Source: Bacteroidota bacterium
GTDB taxonomy: Bacteria; Bacteroidota; Ignavibacteria; UBA10030
NCBI GenBank assembly: GCA_026416125.1
Contig: JAOAFT010000001.1
Coordinates: forward strand, 124,001-188,000
Reading direction: 5' to 3'
DNA length: 64,000 bases
Shown here: piece after piece, positions 61,402-64,000 of the stretch
Layout of the letters: each line of letters starts with the position of its first letter
How positions within the stretch are numbered: the stretch's first letter is position 1
Position numbers and translations under genes: made by a program
The notes under the pieces: generated by a model
What the model saw: only the letters and a program-made list of their open reading frames with translations
Told to the model about the DNA's origin: nothing
The model's database searches: none

Positions 61402-62355
61402 TTATCCGTTTTTCCAGGCTCCCATTTTAGAAAATTTCTCTATTCTCTCCTGAACAAGCCGAGTTAAACTGATTTTTTTCAGTGCTTTTAATTCTTCAAG
61501 AAGCACCTTTTTTACTAGTGCAGCGGCTTGAAGCGGATCGCGATGAGCACCTCCTATTGGTTCAGGAATAATTCTGTCAATAACACCAAGTTCAAGTAAG
61601 TCTTTTGCTGTCAGCTTCAACGCTTCCGCTGCTTGTTCCTTATAATCCCAACTTCTCCAAAGAATACTGGAACATGATTCAGGTGCTATTACAGAGTACC
61701 ACGTATTTTCCATCATAAGAATTCGATCGCCTACACCAATTCCGAGTGCTCCGCCTGAGGCTCCTTCACCAATGATAACAACTATAATCGGAACTTGTAA
61801 TCTTGACATTTCGAAAAGATTTCTCGCAATAGCTTCTGCTTGTCCTCGTTCCTCTGCTCCAATGCCTGGATATGCACCTGGAGTATCTAAGAACGTGATA
61901 ATTGGTTTTGAGAATTTTTCAGCTAACCTCATTAAACGGAGAGCTTTACGGTATCCTTCGGGGTGAGGCATGCCAAAATTACGGTAAATATTCGATTTTG
62001 TATCTCTCCCTTTTTGGTGTCCTATGAACATCACGGTTTGATTTTCAAACGTTGCAAAACCACCAACAATAGCCTTGTCATCTCCAAAAAAACGATCTCC
62101 ATGCAATTCAACAAAGTTCTCAGTCATCATTTGGATGTAATCTAGGGTATACGGACGCTCCGGATGACGTGCAAGTTGAACACGCTGCCACCGAGTGAGA
62201 TTGCTGTACACAGAATTTCGTAATTGATCAACTTTTTCTTCGAGTAGTGCAATTTCATCTGCAATATCCAAATTATCAGCATACTTCCGCATATCTGCAA
62301 TTTTTTGTTCTAGCTCAACAATTGGACGTTCAAAATCAAGAATGACCTTTGCCAT
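61402..62355 (-). CDS. accA: Acetyl-CoA carboxylase carboxyltransferase subunit alpha
   Basis: [102 protein letters not shown]. Confidence 0.97.
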   Translation of the reverse strand: MAKVILDFERPIVELEQKIADMRKYADNLDIADEIALLEEKVDQLRNSVYSNLTRWQRVQLARHPERPYTLDYIQMMTENFVELHGDRFFGDDKAIVGGFATFENQTVMFIGHQKGRDTKSNIYRNFGMPHPEGYRKALRLMRLAEKFSKPIITFLDTPGAYPGIGAEERGQAEAIARNLFEMSRLQVPIIVVIIGEGASGGALGIGVGDRILMMENTWYSVIAPESCSSILWRSWDYKEQAAEALKLTAKDLLELGVIDRIIPEPIGGAHRDPLQAAALVKKVLLEELKALKKISLTRLVQERIEKFSKMGAWKNG

Positions 62356-62356
62356 A

Positions 62357-64000
62357 TTACTTAACCTCTCTCTTCCTTCTGTATATGGTTTGTAAAAAGG
62401 TTTTCACTAAGATTTCAATATCAAGGTAGAGGGATTGATTTCTTGCATAGTATAACTCGTATTGTTCCTTTTCTTTAAAGCTTAATTTTTTATCAGAAAA
62501 TAACTGCACTATACCTGTTAGTCCTTGTTTGCCGAGGTAAATAGTACTGCGTGCGGTATTATTCTTACTATTTTCAATTTCCCTCCCAACAAAACTATAC
62601 TCACCTGTCAGTACTTTCGGCAAGTAACGGAACACAGATGTTCTTCCATTCTTTGCTAATATAATGAAAATTGGATACACCGTCACAAGTAATAATAGTG
62701 AAAAAGAAATATCGAAAAGTCGTTTTATAAATTTGTTCAAGGGTTTACTAATATTATACGATATCTCAATTATTGGTATATCATCGAGTAACTCTACATT
62801 TGCTTTTCCAATCATTACTTCGAGAGAGGATGGGACGATGTGGAACACAATATCCTTTTTAGGATTTTGACTTATGATAGTGAGAATTTTTTCGTATTCA
62901 AGAGACTTGGGTGCAAAGATAATATCAGTAACTGATTGTTCAACGACCGTCTTATACAAAGCTTCGACACTACAAAGGATTGGTAGATCAAAAATTTTTT
63001 TTCCAATATTTTTGTGTGTTGTATTAACAAATCCTTTAATATCGATACCCACAGCTGGATTGTACCGAATGCGCTGGACAAGTTCACATGCACTTCTTCC
63101 AGTACCTACTACTAAGGCTCGTCGTTGCCAAAGAACTCGATTAGACTTTTTCCCCTGGTACAATCGTGCAACTAAACGCCATAAAGGTAACAGTATCAAA
63201 GAGAACGTACCTGCATAAATAATTATTGCTCTACTGAATGCATATTCCTTAAAAAATGCTGTTAATGCCGCAATACAAACATAACTAATGAGTACAGAAA
63301 CAGCTGAGTGAGTTATTGAAAATCGTCGTTTTGTATAGACACCAAGTAGACCTAATACGCTTAATGTACTAATAATTGGAATTGTATAGACCAACAAAAC
63401 ACCGTGCGGGAAGGTAAAGATTTCACCCTTTCGAATATACTCTGCTAGCAATAGACTGACAAAGAGAAATGATGCATCAAGTACTGCTACGCTGTAGTTC
63501 CGTACTAACGATAGTATCCTTGCTGTTAGAGAGATATATGCGATAGAAATTTTAAGTAGTATTACAAGCAGAGGTACAAAGTTAAAGTGTTTCTCGACGA
63601 AAATTCGCATCGCTTCATAAAAGACTTTCCGTTCATCAATACTACTTCGTTTTGTACTCTCGCCCTTATAATGAACAATTTGAGTAGTGTGAACGTAATA
63701 GAGATTCCACCCTGCCTTTCGTATTCGGTAACAGAAATCTAAATCTTCACCGTACATATAAAATGTTTCATCGAACCCACCAAGGTGTTCATAAACTTCT
63801 CTTCGAACAAACATACACGATCCACTTAGTGCCTCTACTATATATGTTTCATTGGGATCTAAAAATGTAAGATTATACCTCCCAAAGATACGTGAACGTG
63901 GAAATAACGAACTTAAGCCAATTATTTTCGTAAATGCTACCCACGGGGTAGGAATACTGCGTCTGCAAGATAACTGGAGGGATCCATCGGGGTTGAGAAT
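62357..64000 (-). CDS. GT2 glycosyltransferase fused to a polyprenyl glycosylphosphotransferase-like domain (5' end outside the window)
   Basis: Open frame continues to the window edge (..[52 protein letters not shown]); then TM/CoA-binding-like region and [33 protein letters not shown]. Confidence 0.85.
   Translation of the reverse strand: MLNPDGSLQLSCRRSIPTPWVAFTKIIGLSSLFPRSRIFGRYNLTFLDPNETYIVEALSGSCMFVRREVYEHLGGFDETFYMYGEDLDFCYRIRKAGWNLYYVHTTQIVHYKGESTKRSSIDERKVFYEAMRIFVEKHFNFVPLLVILLKISIAYISLTARILSLVRNYSVAVLDASFLFVSLLLAEYIRKGEIFTFPHGVLLVYTIPIISTLSVLGLLGVYTKRRFSITHSAVSVLISYVCIAALTAFFKEYAFSRAIIIYAGTFSLILLPLWRLVARLYQGKKSNRVLWQRRALVVGTGRSACELVQRIRYNPAVGIDIKGFVNTTHKNIGKKIFDLPILCSVEALYKTVVEQSVTDIIFAPKSLEYEKILTIISQNPKKDIVFHIVPSSLEVMIGKANVELLDDIPIIEISYNISKPLNKFIKRLFDISFSLLLLVTVYPIFIILAKNGRTSVFRYLPKVLTGEYSFVGREIENSKNNTARSTIYLGKQGLTGIVQLFSDKKLSFKEKEQYELYYARNQSLYLDIEILVKTFLQTIYRRKREVK

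Noticed and set aside
1-64000. CRISPR array, prophage, transposon or toxin-antitoxin locus
   Set aside because: No regularly spaced repeats, transposase, integrase, phage structural genes or recognisable TA pairs were seen on either strand.

Overview
The window reads as an ordinary, gene-dense chromosome segment from a Bacteroidota/Chlorobiota-type (Ignavibacteria/Kapabacteria-like) bacterium. The lineage is inferred from the T9SS-type C-terminal domains, bshA and the ExbB/ExbD/ExbD/TonB/PstS-like/TPR operon. I see about 60 protein genes and four tRNAs (Met/Ile-CAU, Leu-CAA, Ala-GGC, Arg-CCG), with no rRNA, CRISPR array, phage or intact IS element. Main blocks: rrf2-sufB-sufC; bshA plus a PD-(D/E)XK-like gene; a histidine kinase and NtrC-type regulator followed by a sigma-54-like promoter and a STAS-ExbB-ExbD-ExbD-TonB operon; a TetR/MMPL/LolA-like/beta-barrel operon; a SpoIIE/RsbW/STAS partner-switching cluster with several reading-frame breaks; two T9SS-type secreted proteases flanking a free-standing propeptide-like protein; a KamA-like radical SAM/GNAT/tandem ATP-grasp cluster; and envelope glycosylation genes. 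The observations I rate highest are the KamA/GNAT/double ATP-grasp cluster, the stand-alone protease-propeptide-like gene, the frame-broken partner-switching cluster and the sigma-54-like promoter ahead of the TonB operon. All product calls come from reading translated sequence and motifs; no database search was run.
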